From Acidianus hospitalis (GTDB taxonomy: Archaea > Thermoproteota > Thermoprotei_A > Sulfolobales > Sulfolobaceae), in contig JAWDOK010000004.1 in the NCBI GenBank assembly GCA_046533895.1, forward strand, positions 55,721 through 119,720: a stretch of DNA of 64,000 nucleotides, given 5' to 3'. The notes below the pieces were generated by a model. The model was given only the letters and a program-made list of their open reading frames with translations, did no database searches and was not told the origin of the DNA. This document shows positions 19,526 through 27,599 of this stretch, one piece after another; position 1 is the first letter of the stretch; each line of letters starts with the position of its first letter. A program made the position numbers and the translations under genes.

Positions 19526-20181
19526 GAGATAGAGTAATTAAATATATTAACGGAATGAACGATAGATTATCAAAAATTAACATACCAGAATATCAGAAAA
19601 TCATAGATTTAGCTAGGCAATATACTGAAGATGCCAAATACTACTTAGATAAAGGAGACGTAGATACCGCAATAGTAGACATAGCCTATGCAGAGGGCTT
19701 ATTAGATGCAGTACTTATTATAAATAATAAGGACCCTGATTCTGACATTTCAAAAAAGGTCTTTGTAGGTGGCACATTCGATATAATACATCCAGGTCAC
19801 ATAGAATTTTTAAGAGAAGCTTCAAGGCTAGGAAGAGTTTACGTCTCTGTTGCAAGAGATAAAAATTCTGAGAAAATCAAAGGTAGGAAACCTATAAATG
19901 ATGAAGAGCAGAGATTAGAAGTAGTGAAAAGTATTAGATACGTTTATGACGCGTTTTTAGGAGATGAAAAAGACTTCATAAAAAGCGTTGAAAGAGTAAA
20001 GCCGGATATAATTTTCCTAGGTCCAGATCAGCATGTCAATATAGATGAATTTAAGAAAGAATTAGAAAAAAGGGGAATAAATGCAGAAATAGTAAAGATG
20101 CCAGAAAGGATAAATAAATGGAAACATAGTAGTACTACATCTATTATAAATGAGATTGTTTCTAGGTATTGTAAATCTTAG
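19513..20181 (+). CDS. DUF357 domain fused to a cytidylyltransferase-like nucleotidyltransferase
   Basis: The 222-residue protein has two parts. Residues 1-78 are a helical DUF357 domain (YTEDAKYYLDKGDVDTAIVD ... YAEGLLDAV). Residues 86-222 are a nucleotidyltransferase with GGTFDIIHPGHIEFLREA (HxGH motif) and a C-terminal HSSTTSI, the usual (S/T)SS(S/T)xx-type loop. Archaeal members of this fold include FAD synthase (RibL) and phosphopantetheine adenylyltransferases. Because the gene meets ribK tail to tail, FAD synthesis from FMN is an attractive reading but unproven. Confidence 0.78.
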   Translation: MSSLRDRVIKYINGMNDRLSKINIPEYQKIIDLARQYTEDAKYYLDKGDVDTAIVDIAYAEGLLDAVLIINNKDPDSDISKKVFVGGTFDIIHPGHIEFLREASRLGRVYVSVARDKNSEKIKGRKPINDEEQRLEVVKSIRYVYDAFLGDEKDFIKSVERVKPDIIFLGPDQHVNIDEFKKELEKRGINAEIVKMPERINKWKHSSTTSIINEIVSRYCKS

Positions 20182-20834
20182 ATTAAAGCTTCTATCAGAA
20201 CTTCGTCTCCATCTTTAAGAGAAAGTTTTTCTCTCAAATAATAAGGAGAAATTATTTCTATTACGCTTTTAGGATGAGTTGTCCTTAGGGGTATAACTAT
20301 TGCTGCGGGCTCTAGATCATTTATTCTGGCAGGATATGCTTTCACTGCACCTAATACTCTATTCTCATCTCTATATTCTGGTATATTTATATACCTCGAA
20401 GTATCTAAAAGTAGCCTATTTTCAAAGGAAATTCTATCATAAATTACAATATTTAACGTTCCTGGATAAGGAGTAAATCCTAGGAATTTTTTAAAAGAAT
20501 TTTCATAATACGGTAAAGAAAGAAATAGCTTACCTTCCCCCAAACCAGAAGTAACTTTTCCTTTAATTCTTATTTCGTGCTGAAACGCTATCGCAGATGA
20601 GATTTCGTTCAAGCAATTTAAAAGTAAATTTTCACCTTTTTCTGTAAGTCTTATTATTTCTCCATCTTTGGTTTCAATTCTAATTATTAAATTAGCATCT
20701 TCTAATTCCTTTAATTTTCTAGAAACAGATTGCTGAGAAATATTGAACTCCTTGGCTAGAATTTGTTGTGTTATTTCTCCTTTTTCCTTTACTAGGTTTA
20801 TTATCCTACTTAATGTACATATCTCAGTTAGCAT
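20178..20834 (-). CDS. ribK: CTP-dependent riboflavin kinase with N-terminal HTH
   Basis: The 218-residue protein has a winged helix at about residues 10-75 (EITQQILAKEFNISQQSVSRK) and a DUF120 riboflavin-kinase domain from about 90. The latter has GKVTSGLGEGKLFLSLPYY, TPYPGTLNIVIYD and YYLREKLSLKDGDEV. Archaeal RibK makes FMN with CTP as donor. The HTH fusion suggests that the enzyme also regulates transcription in response to flavin, which is inferred. The stop overlaps the convergent nucleotidyltransferase by 4 bases, and the start overlaps the upstream taw1 by 7. Confidence 0.9.
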   Translation of the reverse strand: MLTEICTLSRIINLVKEKGEITQQILAKEFNISQQSVSRKLKELEDANLIIRIETKDGEIIRLTEKGENLLLNCLNEISSAIAFQHEIRIKGKVTSGLGEGKLFLSLPYYENSFKKFLGFTPYPGTLNIVIYDRISFENRLLLDTSRYINIPEYRDENRVLGAVKAYPARINDLEPAAIVIPLRTTHPKSVIEIISPYYLREKLSLKDGDEVLIEALI

Positions 20835-21907
20835 TGATTATTACCCGAGCCTAATTCAGCCTCTGCATACTCCCCATGTATGTCATCTTCGGTATCTTTG
20901 GTTGCCCAGTTCCATTTATCACTCCATGCATTACCTATTTGTATAGGTTTATCTAACTTGCTTAACAGAACAATTCTACTAGGTACATGCTCTGAAATAA
21001 TTTTATATCCAGTATACTTTTCCATTAATTTAGCAAACTCTCTTACTTCTGAATGTCTTGGCATTGCATCCCTACTCAACCTTAATGTTGAAGGTCCTAC
21101 ATGCATGTAAGCTTTTACTTCAATATAAGTAGGCATAGCCATTTCAATCAATTTTGCAAAATCTTTTGCATCTTCTTCACTCATATTAAATCCTTTTATC
21201 ATAGTCATCCTAATTACGGTAGGAGAGCTAAAACTCGGCAGTATTTCAAGAGTTTTTAGGAATAAATTCCATGAATTAGCTACTATAGGTCTATTTATTA
21301 GCTTATGTTTTCTTTCGTTAGGTGCTTGTATTGATACAAAGAGCTGCGTAGGTTCTTCTTCTAAACTAGCTAGAACATCTGGTCTAACTCCACTAGTTAC
21401 TAGAAATGTAGTTAATCCCCTCTTATGATATTCATGAATTAATTCCCCTAGTCTATCGTAAAGTGTAGGCTCTCCAGTTAAGCTTATGGCAACATGTGCA
21501 GGTTTCATAGCTTCTTTAGCCATATTAGGATCTACTCCTTTTCTTCCTAGATAACCAGAGACTGCTCTCTTATGTTCTTCAATACTTTTTTCTGCAATAT
21601 ATTCTGGATCATCCGTTATTGGTAATTTAGTTTCATCCCATTCTAGGCCAATGTCTTCTGGTTCAAGCCTCCAGCAGTGTATACACCTAAACCAACACCA
21701 TGCTGCTGTTGGTGTCATTTGAACGCATCTATGACTTTCTATTCCATAGAATTTTCCTTTATAACAATATCTTCCTTCAGTTAATGCTTCATGAGTCCAG
21801 TGGCATTTCTTATAAGCACTATGATTTCCTATTATATGATACTTTTCTTTTTCCATTTCTTCCATTATTCTACTTAATGTATCTATCCTTAATGTAGAGA
21901 CAACCAT
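20828..21907 (-). CDS. taw1: 4-demethylwyosine synthase (radical SAM)
   Basis: This enzyme makes the tricyclic wyosine base at G37 of tRNA-Phe using pyruvate and radical SAM chemistry. Visible are the N-terminal cysteines of the extra Fe-S cluster (KKCHWTHEAL, GRYCYKGKFYGI, HRCVQMTP) and the radical SAM motif (CWFRCIHCWR). AISLTGEPTLY and SIQAPNERKHKLINRP follow. An in-frame ATG at 21931 exists, but it lies directly against a TATA-like run (tttaaatt, 21934-21941). The ATG at 21907 (MVVSTLRIDTL) fits a leaderless start and gives 359 residues. Confidence 0.93.
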   Translation of the reverse strand: MVVSTLRIDTLSRIMEEMEKEKYHIIGNHSAYKKCHWTHEALTEGRYCYKGKFYGIESHRCVQMTPTAAWCWFRCIHCWRLEPEDIGLEWDETKLPITDDPEYIAEKSIEEHKRAVSGYLGRKGVDPNMAKEAMKPAHVAISLTGEPTLYDRLGELIHEYHKRGLTTFLVTSGVRPDVLASLEEEPTQLFVSIQAPNERKHKLINRPIVANSWNLFLKTLEILPSFSSPTVIRMTMIKGFNMSEEDAKDFAKLIEMAMPTYIEVKAYMHVGPSTLRLSRDAMPRHSEVREFAKLMEKYTGYKIISEHVPSRIVLLSKLDKPIQIGNAWSDKWNWATKDTEDDIHGEYAEAELGSGNNQC

Positions 21908-21946
21908 AATAGTCAGTTTAAAATAGTGCATCTAATTTAAAAAACC

Positions 21947-23365
21947 TTATACAATAGGCGCAGTTAGATCGTGCATATTTAAAATCTTTTCTATATTTAT
22001 GGAAATTCCAATTAACATAGTATCCGATAGATATCTTCCCATCATTTGAAGTCCAACGGGTAAGTTATTGTAAAATCCTGCAGGTATAGATATTGCAGGT
22101 ATGGCAGCTAGGTTTGCAATTACAGTATTTACATCCATTGCGTACATCTTTATTGGATCATTAATCACTTCGCCTATTTTAGGAGGCAAAACCGGCATTG
22201 TAGGTGATAATAAAACATCGTATTTACTAAATAGCTGGTCTAAACTATTCTTTATTAGTCTTCTCACTTTTAAAGCCTTTATGTAATATTCCTCATAATA
22301 ACCTGCACTGAGAATGAAAGAGCCTAGCAAAATTCTCCTCTTAACTTCCATTCCAAATCCTTCTCCTCTGTTTTTACTAAATGTTTCTATCCAGTTTCCT
22401 TCAAAGTGCTTACTATATCCATATCTAACTCCATCGTATCTAGCTAAATTGGAACTAGCTTCTGACATAGCTATTATATAATAAGCTGGTAAAGCGTATT
22501 CTGCGTAACCTAATTTTGTCTCTTCTATTATTGCTCCTTCAGAAGACAACTTATCAATAGCAGTTCTAATAACGTTGACTACGCTCTTATCAGACATTTC
22601 TAAAATATCGCTAAGTACGCCTATCTTAATTCCTTTTATAGGTATTTCACCCGGAGGGTTGTCTACTGAATATTTAATTGTTGTAGCATCTTTATCATCC
22701 TCTCCAGCTATTATAGAGTATAATAAACCAAGGTCTTCAGCATTTTTTGCCATAGGACCAATTTGCTCTAGGCTGTTGGCATAAGCTATTAAACCATATC
22801 TACTTACGGTGCCATAAGAAGGTTTTAAACCAAAAGTTGCAGTAAACGCTGCTGGGGCTCTGATTGATCCTCCAGTATCGCTTCCAAGCGCTAGATCTAC
22901 GTATCCTGCAGCTAATGCAGCACCACTACCTCCAGACGATCCTCCAGGAGTTCTTTCTAAATCCCAAGGATTTCTTGTTGGACCAAAATAGCTAGTTTCG
23001 GTTGTGGAACCCATTGCAAATTCGTCCATATTAGTCTTTCCTAGTATTACTGCTCCCTCATTTTTTAGTTTCTCTATAACTGTAGCATCGTAAGGAGGTA
23101 TATAATCGCTAAGCATCTTAGAAGCACATGTGGTTCTTATTCCTTTGGTAGAAATTACATCCTTTACTGCAATTAATACACCTGCAAGTTTGCCTCCTCT
23201 TTTAATACTTTCCTTTACTTCTTTTTTTACTTCTTCCTCATCCCTTAGCGTAATTAATGCATTAATTTTCTTATCTAATTTATTGATTCTCTCAAATGTT
23301 TTAGCTACATACTCTTCTGGGTCTAAATTTCCATTCTTTAAGTCTTCTACAAGCTTACTAATCAT
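21947..23365 (-). CDS. gatA: Asp/Glu-tRNA amidotransferase subunit A
   Basis: The 472-residue amidase subunit of GatCAB releases ammonia from glutamine. In archaea the complex mainly makes Asn-tRNA(Asn). It has the amidase-signature Ser-cisSer-Lys layout: AVKDVISTKGIRTTCASKML (Lys), GKTNMDEFAMGSTTETSYFG, then RTPGGSSGGSGAALAAGYVD and GSDTGGSIRAPAAFTATFG. gatC ends one base before its ATG, so translation is coupled. gatB is not in the window. Confidence 0.95.
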   Translation of the reverse strand: MISKLVEDLKNGNLDPEEYVAKTFERINKLDKKINALITLRDEEEVKKEVKESIKRGGKLAGVLIAVKDVISTKGIRTTCASKMLSDYIPPYDATVIEKLKNEGAVILGKTNMDEFAMGSTTETSYFGPTRNPWDLERTPGGSSGGSGAALAAGYVDLALGSDTGGSIRAPAAFTATFGLKPSYGTVSRYGLIAYANSLEQIGPMAKNAEDLGLLYSIIAGEDDKDATTIKYSVDNPPGEIPIKGIKIGVLSDILEMSDKSVVNVIRTAIDKLSSEGAIIEETKLGYAEYALPAYYIIAMSEASSNLARYDGVRYGYSKHFEGNWIETFSKNRGEGFGMEVKRRILLGSFILSAGYYEEYYIKALKVRRLIKNSLDQLFSKYDVLLSPTMPVLPPKIGEVINDPIKMYAMDVNTVIANLAAIPAISIPAGFYNNLPVGLQMMGRYLSDTMLIGISINIEKILNMHDLTAPIV

Positions 23366-23366
23366 T

Positions 23367-23657
23367 TTATTCCACCGTGCTAGGTCCTATAATATATCCA
23401 TTTTCCTTTCTTTTTACGTTTTGTAATGCAGAATCTCTATCTAGAGGAGTTTTTATTTCGTCTTTTCTTAATTTGCCTTGAGGTATTGGATGAAATAAAG
23501 GATCAACATTTTCTAGATTTAGTTCGTTAATTTTGTTAAAGAACTCTAGGATTTTTGATATATCGTTTTTTATAATTTCCTTTTCATTATCGTTAATCTC
23601 AACTAGGGCTAATCTTTGAAGCTTTTCTATCAGTTGGTCATCAACTTTTATTTTCAT
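23367..23657 (-). CDS. gatC: Asp/Glu-tRNA amidotransferase subunit C
   Basis: The 96-residue chaperone-like subunit stabilises GatA. It starts MKIKVDDQLIEKLQRLALVE and ends KRKENGYIIGPSTVE. The typical features are an N-terminal helix and the DRDSALQNV motif. The ATG at 23657 shares bases with the cutA stop (ATGA), a better start than the in-frame ATG at 23681, which would add eight residues inside cutA. Gene order cutA-gatC-gatA looks like one operon. Confidence 0.92.
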   Translation of the reverse strand: MKIKVDDQLIEKLQRLALVEINDNEKEIIKNDISKILEFFNKINELNLENVDPLFHPIPQGKLRKDEIKTPLDRDSALQNVKRKENGYIIGPSTVE

Positions 23658-23971
23658 TGTTGAACACTCTCTGCTATCCAATTCAAATAATTTTCTAATC
23701 CTCCAGTAACATCTAATGTAATTATTTCTGGTAATTCGTATGGATGTAGTTCTTTAATTCTTTTTATTATTTTCTCTTTAACAGAAGAATCTGTTTTTAT
23801 AATAAGTAAACTTTCATCGTCTTCAACTACTTTTCCTTCCCATCTATAAGTAGATTTAACAAATGGAATTATATTAACACAAGCGGCTAACTTTTCTTCA
23901 ACTAAGCTTCTAGCTAATTTCTTTCCTGATTCTAAACCAGAAATAGTGGTAAGAACTACGATAGCTGTCAT
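23654..23971 (-). CDS. cutA: Divalent-cation tolerance protein CutA1
   Basis: The 105-residue trimeric ferredoxin-fold protein of the CutA1 family has the signatures ARSLVEEKLAACVNIIPFVK, STYRWEGKVVEDDESLLIIK and ELHPYELPEIITLDV. CutA proteins are linked with copper tolerance in bacteria, but the archaeal role is unclear. It overlaps gatC by an ATGA junction, so it is the first gene of cutA-gatC-gatA. It is divergent from the small gene at 24006. Confidence 0.93.
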   Translation of the reverse strand: MTAIVVLTTISGLESGKKLARSLVEEKLAACVNIIPFVKSTYRWEGKVVEDDESLLIIKTDSSVKEKIIKRIKELHPYELPEIITLDVTGGLENYLNWIAESVQQ

Positions 23972-24005
23972 ATTTAATAAGGTATTATGCAGTAAATTAA
24001 ATCTT

Positions 24006-24374
24006 GTGAAAATAAAGGATATAATAGACTTACCTTTACCAGGTTTGAAGGAATCTTTAGAATATGGAATTTCAGAGGCTGAGTACTTAGGTAAGGAATT
24101 TATAGGAATTACGCTATCAAACGGAGATGGAATAATTTTACATGTAAATCCATATTCCGATGAGATAATTGAAGCGTATTTAATGACTATTAAACAAAAT
24201 AGCGAGAAAAGGCTAATTGGTGTCTTTAAATATGAGGGAGGTAATACTTATTTTATTTATGAAATAACTGATTTAGTTGATTACGTTAATAGGTTGACTA
24301 ATGAAAGAGTAGTTTACGTTGAAGTGATAAAGGATGTTCTCGAAGACTTTTTACTTAACGCAGTGGCTAGATGA
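24006..24374 (+). CDS. Hypothetical protein upstream of the XPB-type helicase
   Basis: I chose the GTG at 24006 (VKIKDIIDLPLPGLKESLE), giving 122 residues. An ATG at 23946 also exists but lies inside the divergent cutA gene. The protein is small and mixed alpha/beta with no recognised domain. Its end overlaps the helicase gene by 41 bases, so the two are co-translated and it may be a helicase partner. That role is inference from context only. Confidence 0.55.
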   Translation: MKIKDIIDLPLPGLKESLEYGISEAEYLGKEFIGITLSNGDGIILHVNPYSDEIIEAYLMTIKQNSEKRLIGVFKYEGGNTYFIYEITDLVDYVNRLTNERVVYVEVIKDVLEDFLLNAVAR

Positions 24375-25968
24375 GGATACTTTCTCAAAACTTTTAACAT
24401 TTGCTAGATTCTTAGGTAGGGAAAATGGCGTCTCCGAATTTGTAATAGATATTGAAAGGGCAAGAAAGAATAGAGTAAGAGCAGAAGAAATAAAGGAAAC
24501 ATTAAAAGACGTTGGCGTAAGCTTAACAGAAGAAGAGTACAGAGAATTACAAAAATTACTTCCCACATATGATATAGAATTTTCAATAAATGAAGGAAAA
24601 TTGATAATTACTCCTCATGTTTATGTTATGGACATTATTAAGAAAAGTGAAGGCAACATACCTATAAAGTATAATAGACAAGAGAAGGTTTTTGAAACGT
24701 ATCCATATTATTATTATGATTTAAAAGAGCTATTTATAGAGAATGGTTTAACGGTAAAAGAATTAAATTTAGAATTTAAGAAATTCGATTTTTCATTAAG
24801 CGTAACTTTAAGGGATTATCAGATTGAAGCAATACAGAAATGGAAGGATAACAATTATCGTGGAGTTATTGCATTACCTACTGGAGCAGGAAAGACAATA
24901 ATTGGTATAAAAGCTATAGAAGAAACAAAGGTTCCCACATTAATAGTAACTTTCACTAGAGAGCAAATGTTGCAATGGAAAGAAACTATAATGAAATTTT
25001 CCTCAATTAGACCGGAGGTCGGCTTATATTATAGTAACGAGAAAGAAATTCGACAAATAACACTTTCAACTTACCAAACAGCATTTAGACATGTTAGTGA
25101 ATTAAGTGATAAATTCGATTTATTAATAATAGATGAAGCCCATCATTTGCCTGCAGATAAATTCAGAGAAGTGGCGTTAGGAATTTTAGCAACAAAAAGG
25201 CTAGGATTATCGGCTACTCCATTTAGAGAAGATGGACGTCATGAAGAGTTATTTAAGTTAATGGGAGGTATTGTTTATTATAAGCCAGTAGATGAGCTAA
25301 TTAAAAAAGGATATTTAGCTCCTTATGATATAGTACAAGTTAAGGTCTTTTTAACTACTGAAGAAAGGAAGAAATATCTTACTTTACTCAATAAATTTAG
25401 AGTACTGTCAAAGAATAAAAAATTGAAGGAACTCATAGTACTAGCTAAAAACGGGGATAATAATGCAATTGAAGCGTTAAAGGTTTATAATGAAATTAAA
25501 AAAGTAGTAAATTTTGCTCAGAATAAAATGCTTAAAATAGAGGAGATATTAAATAAAGAGAAAGGAAAGAAAATTCTAATTTTTACTCAATATGTAGATC
25601 AAGCAGAAGAAATAGCCAGAAGATTCAATACTTTACTAATTTCTGGAAAAATGTCTAAAAATGAAAGAAAGAAAATTCTTGATACGTTTAAGTTTATGAA
25701 AAGCGGAATACTTACATTAACTACTGTAGGCGACGAAGGTTTAGATATTCCAGATGCTAGCGTTGGGATAATAGTTACTGGTACAAGTTCGAGAAGACAA
25801 TTCATTCAAAGATTAGGTAGAATACTGAGACCCGTTAATGGTAAGAGGGCAATACTTTACGAAATTATAGTAGCTGGTACACAAGAGGAATATCAATCAA
25901 AGAAGAGGAAAGAAGATTCTATTTTAGACGAAGTTCAGATTTCCTCGGAATATTCAGATGATATGTAA
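24334..25968 (+). CDS. xpb: XPB-type superfamily 2 helicase
   Basis: The 544-residue DNA helicase is of the XPB/Rad25 type. An N-terminal damage-recognition-like region (about 1-150) precedes the helicase core. Walker A is LPTGAGKT (181-188), DEAH at 267-270, SAT at 293-295. The XPB-specific RED motif (FREDGR) is at 298-300, and a helical thumb-like insertion is near 345-400. Motif VI is QRLGRILRP. In many archaea an XPB is followed by the nuclease Bax1; here the next gene is antisense, so this copy lacks that partner. Function in repair or transcription is inferred. Confidence 0.88.
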   Translation: MFSKTFYLTQWLDEDTFSKLLTFARFLGRENGVSEFVIDIERARKNRVRAEEIKETLKDVGVSLTEEEYRELQKLLPTYDIEFSINEGKLIITPHVYVMDIIKKSEGNIPIKYNRQEKVFETYPYYYYDLKELFIENGLTVKELNLEFKKFDFSLSVTLRDYQIEAIQKWKDNNYRGVIALPTGAGKTIIGIKAIEETKVPTLIVTFTREQMLQWKETIMKFSSIRPEVGLYYSNEKEIRQITLSTYQTAFRHVSELSDKFDLLIIDEAHHLPADKFREVALGILATKRLGLSATPFREDGRHEELFKLMGGIVYYKPVDELIKKGYLAPYDIVQVKVFLTTEERKKYLTLLNKFRVLSKNKKLKELIVLAKNGDNNAIEALKVYNEIKKVVNFAQNKMLKIEEILNKEKGKKILIFTQYVDQAEEIARRFNTLLISGKMSKNERKKILDTFKFMKSGILTLTTVGDEGLDIPDASVGIIVTGTSSRRQFIQRLGRILRPVNGKRAILYEIIVAGTQEEYQSKKRKEDSILDEVQISSEYSDDM

Positions 25969-26438
25969 TAATAAAGAGATAAAGATGCTAATTCTAAAAT
26001 TGGATTATTAACAGAGTTTACATGAATTTTAAGACAGCCATTAGTGTCTCTCTTAATGTATATTAATGGGAAATTCTCTATACTAACTATAGGTATTCCA
26101 TCTACTTGTAAACTATTTATTAAAATTTCTTTATCATCTAATAATTTCTTTAATATGTATCCAGGCAAAAATTCCGGGCTCTCTACCTTAATTTTACCTT
26201 GTACCTTGAACTTTCCTCCATCAAATATTATTTCCTCATTCCCATGAATTCTTACTCCGTCAACCCAAATTAAAGAGTCAATTTTTCTATTGCAAGATTC
26301 ACTTATTAATGACAAAGAAGGCAAAACTAATTGAACTCCATTAGACTTAACGCTTGTAGGTTTTACCACTATAATATCTCCTTTTCTTATTTCTTTAACC
26401 TCTAATGGGAAGCAGAATTTTCCTTGAGAGTACGGCAC
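25935..26438 (-). CDS. Hypothetical protein convergent with the helicase
   Basis: The 167-residue protein starts from a GTG at 26438 (PYSQGKFCFPLEVKEIRKGD) and is rich in strands. I do not recognise a family, and no membrane helix or metal motif is visible. The last 34 bases overlap the convergent helicase gene. The C-terminus ends SSEYSEEI. Composition matches the neighbours, so this looks like a real host gene. Confidence 0.5.
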   Translation of the reverse strand: MPYSQGKFCFPLEVKEIRKGDIIVVKPTSVKSNGVQLVLPSLSLISESCNRKIDSLIWVDGVRIHGNEEIIFDGGKFKVQGKIKVESPEFLPGYILKKLLDDKEILINSLQVDGIPIVSIENFPLIYIKRDTNGCLKIHVNSVNNPILELASLSLYYYISSEYSEEI

Positions 26439-26473
26439 AAGAGTATTTTTTAACTTTAATCCTTAAAATACTA

Positions 26474-26536
26474 GTGGATGACGTGAGCTCGTAAGGTCTG
26501 AATAGGTGATGACTAACCGGGCTTACGACGTCTGGT
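26474..26536 (+). ncRNA. Candidate box C/D sRNA
   Basis: In order: a C-like box GGATGA (26476-26481), a 16-base guide, a perfect D' box CTGA (26498-26501), a 4-base spacer, a perfect C' box GTGATGA (26506-26512), a 19-base guide, and a weak D box (CTGG, 26532-26535). The box spacing is that of Sulfolobus C/D sRNAs. The two guides share a complementary TCGTAAG/CTTACGA stretch and could pair with each other. I found no convincing rRNA target in this window. It lies in the leader of the gene at 26544. Confidence 0.5.
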
Positions 26537-26543
26537 GACAATC

Positions 26544-26819
26544 ATGAGATGGTTAAAAAAGAGGGAAATAGTAATTTATTTCCTATTATATAGGAAATTT
26601 GGATATAATGTTTTTAATCTAGGTGAAGCATTAGATGTTTTAAAACCTTTCTTCTCTAAGAAAGTATCTTTATCTGCTATAAAATATATGCAAAAAATCG
26701 GATTAATAAACAAGGTAGATTTCTTAGAATATAGATTATCAAACTTTGATGAATATATTTATTTAATGTCAATTGATTATTTAAAAAGAAGGGCTACTCT
26801 TCGTCATAAAATTCAATAG
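26544..26819 (+). CDS. Hypothetical winged-helix-like small protein
   Basis: From the ATG at 26544 the product is 91 residues (MRWLKKREIVIYFLLYRKFG); a GTG at 26535 is an alternative start. The pattern of three helices and a basic C-terminus (IDYLKRRATLRHKIQ) suggests a small DNA-binding winged helix, but this is weak. It follows a candidate C/D sRNA with almost no gap and overlaps the convergent gene at 26794 by 26 bases. Confidence 0.5.
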   Translation: MRWLKKREIVIYFLLYRKFGYNVFNLGEALDVLKPFFSKKVSLSAIKYMQKIGLINKVDFLEYRLSNFDEYIYLMSIDYLKRRATLRHKIQ

Positions 26820-27114
26820 TTATCTTTACTTTAACGTCTTGTTTAGAAAGTGGCGGAATTTTATCTCCAAAATCTACCCCTATAGAAACTGGATTTCCTA
26901 AAGAGTCCGTGAATTTAACATCAGCAACGTAATGGGTTTGTGGGCCTTGTGACATTGCTTTCATTAATTCATTATAGATTCTAGATAATGCCATTTGAAG
27001 AGATAATGGACTTGAGAAATCTTCTGGCTTTAATTGTATTGAAGCCAGATTTCCCATTATTTGTCCTATTTTAGCTTTTCCTTCAAATTCTACCTTATAT
27101 GCGGGCTGTGACAT
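26794..27114 (-). CDS. Conserved-looking small hypothetical protein
   Basis: The 106-residue acidic protein starts MSQPAYKVEFEGKAKIGQIM and ends VKVKITIEFYDEE. A beta-helix-beta pattern is likely. No family is recognised. It lies downstream of alba1 on the same strand (73-base gap) and could be co-transcribed with it. Codon use matches the neighbours. Confidence 0.55.
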   Translation of the reverse strand: MSQPAYKVEFEGKAKIGQIMGNLASIQLKPEDFSSPLSLQMALSRIYNELMKAMSQGPQTHYVADVKFTDSLGNPVSIGVDFGDKIPPLSKQDVKVKITIEFYDEE

Positions 27115-27187
27115 TTACTATCAAAACTTAATTTATTTCCAACCTATTAAAGGTAGTGGAGGGAAAAGAGATGTTAAAAAATTAATC

Positions 27188-27484
<297 letters not shown>

Positions 27485-27563
27485 TTTATCACCCGATTTT
27501 CGGTCATTAAACACTCACTCTAAGTTAAAAAGTTATCCGACAAGGTAACATCTAGTTTTTCGA

Positions 27564-27572
27564 TTTATAAAG
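27564..27572 (+). promoter_or_regulatory. TATA box of reverse gyrase
   Basis: TTTATAAAG is centred 32 bases before the ATG at 27600, placing the transcription start a few bases before the start codon. An AT-rich BRE-like stretch (tttttcga) precedes it. Confidence 0.5.
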
Positions 27573-27599
27573 TAGTCCTAAACATAGAACAAAAACAGC

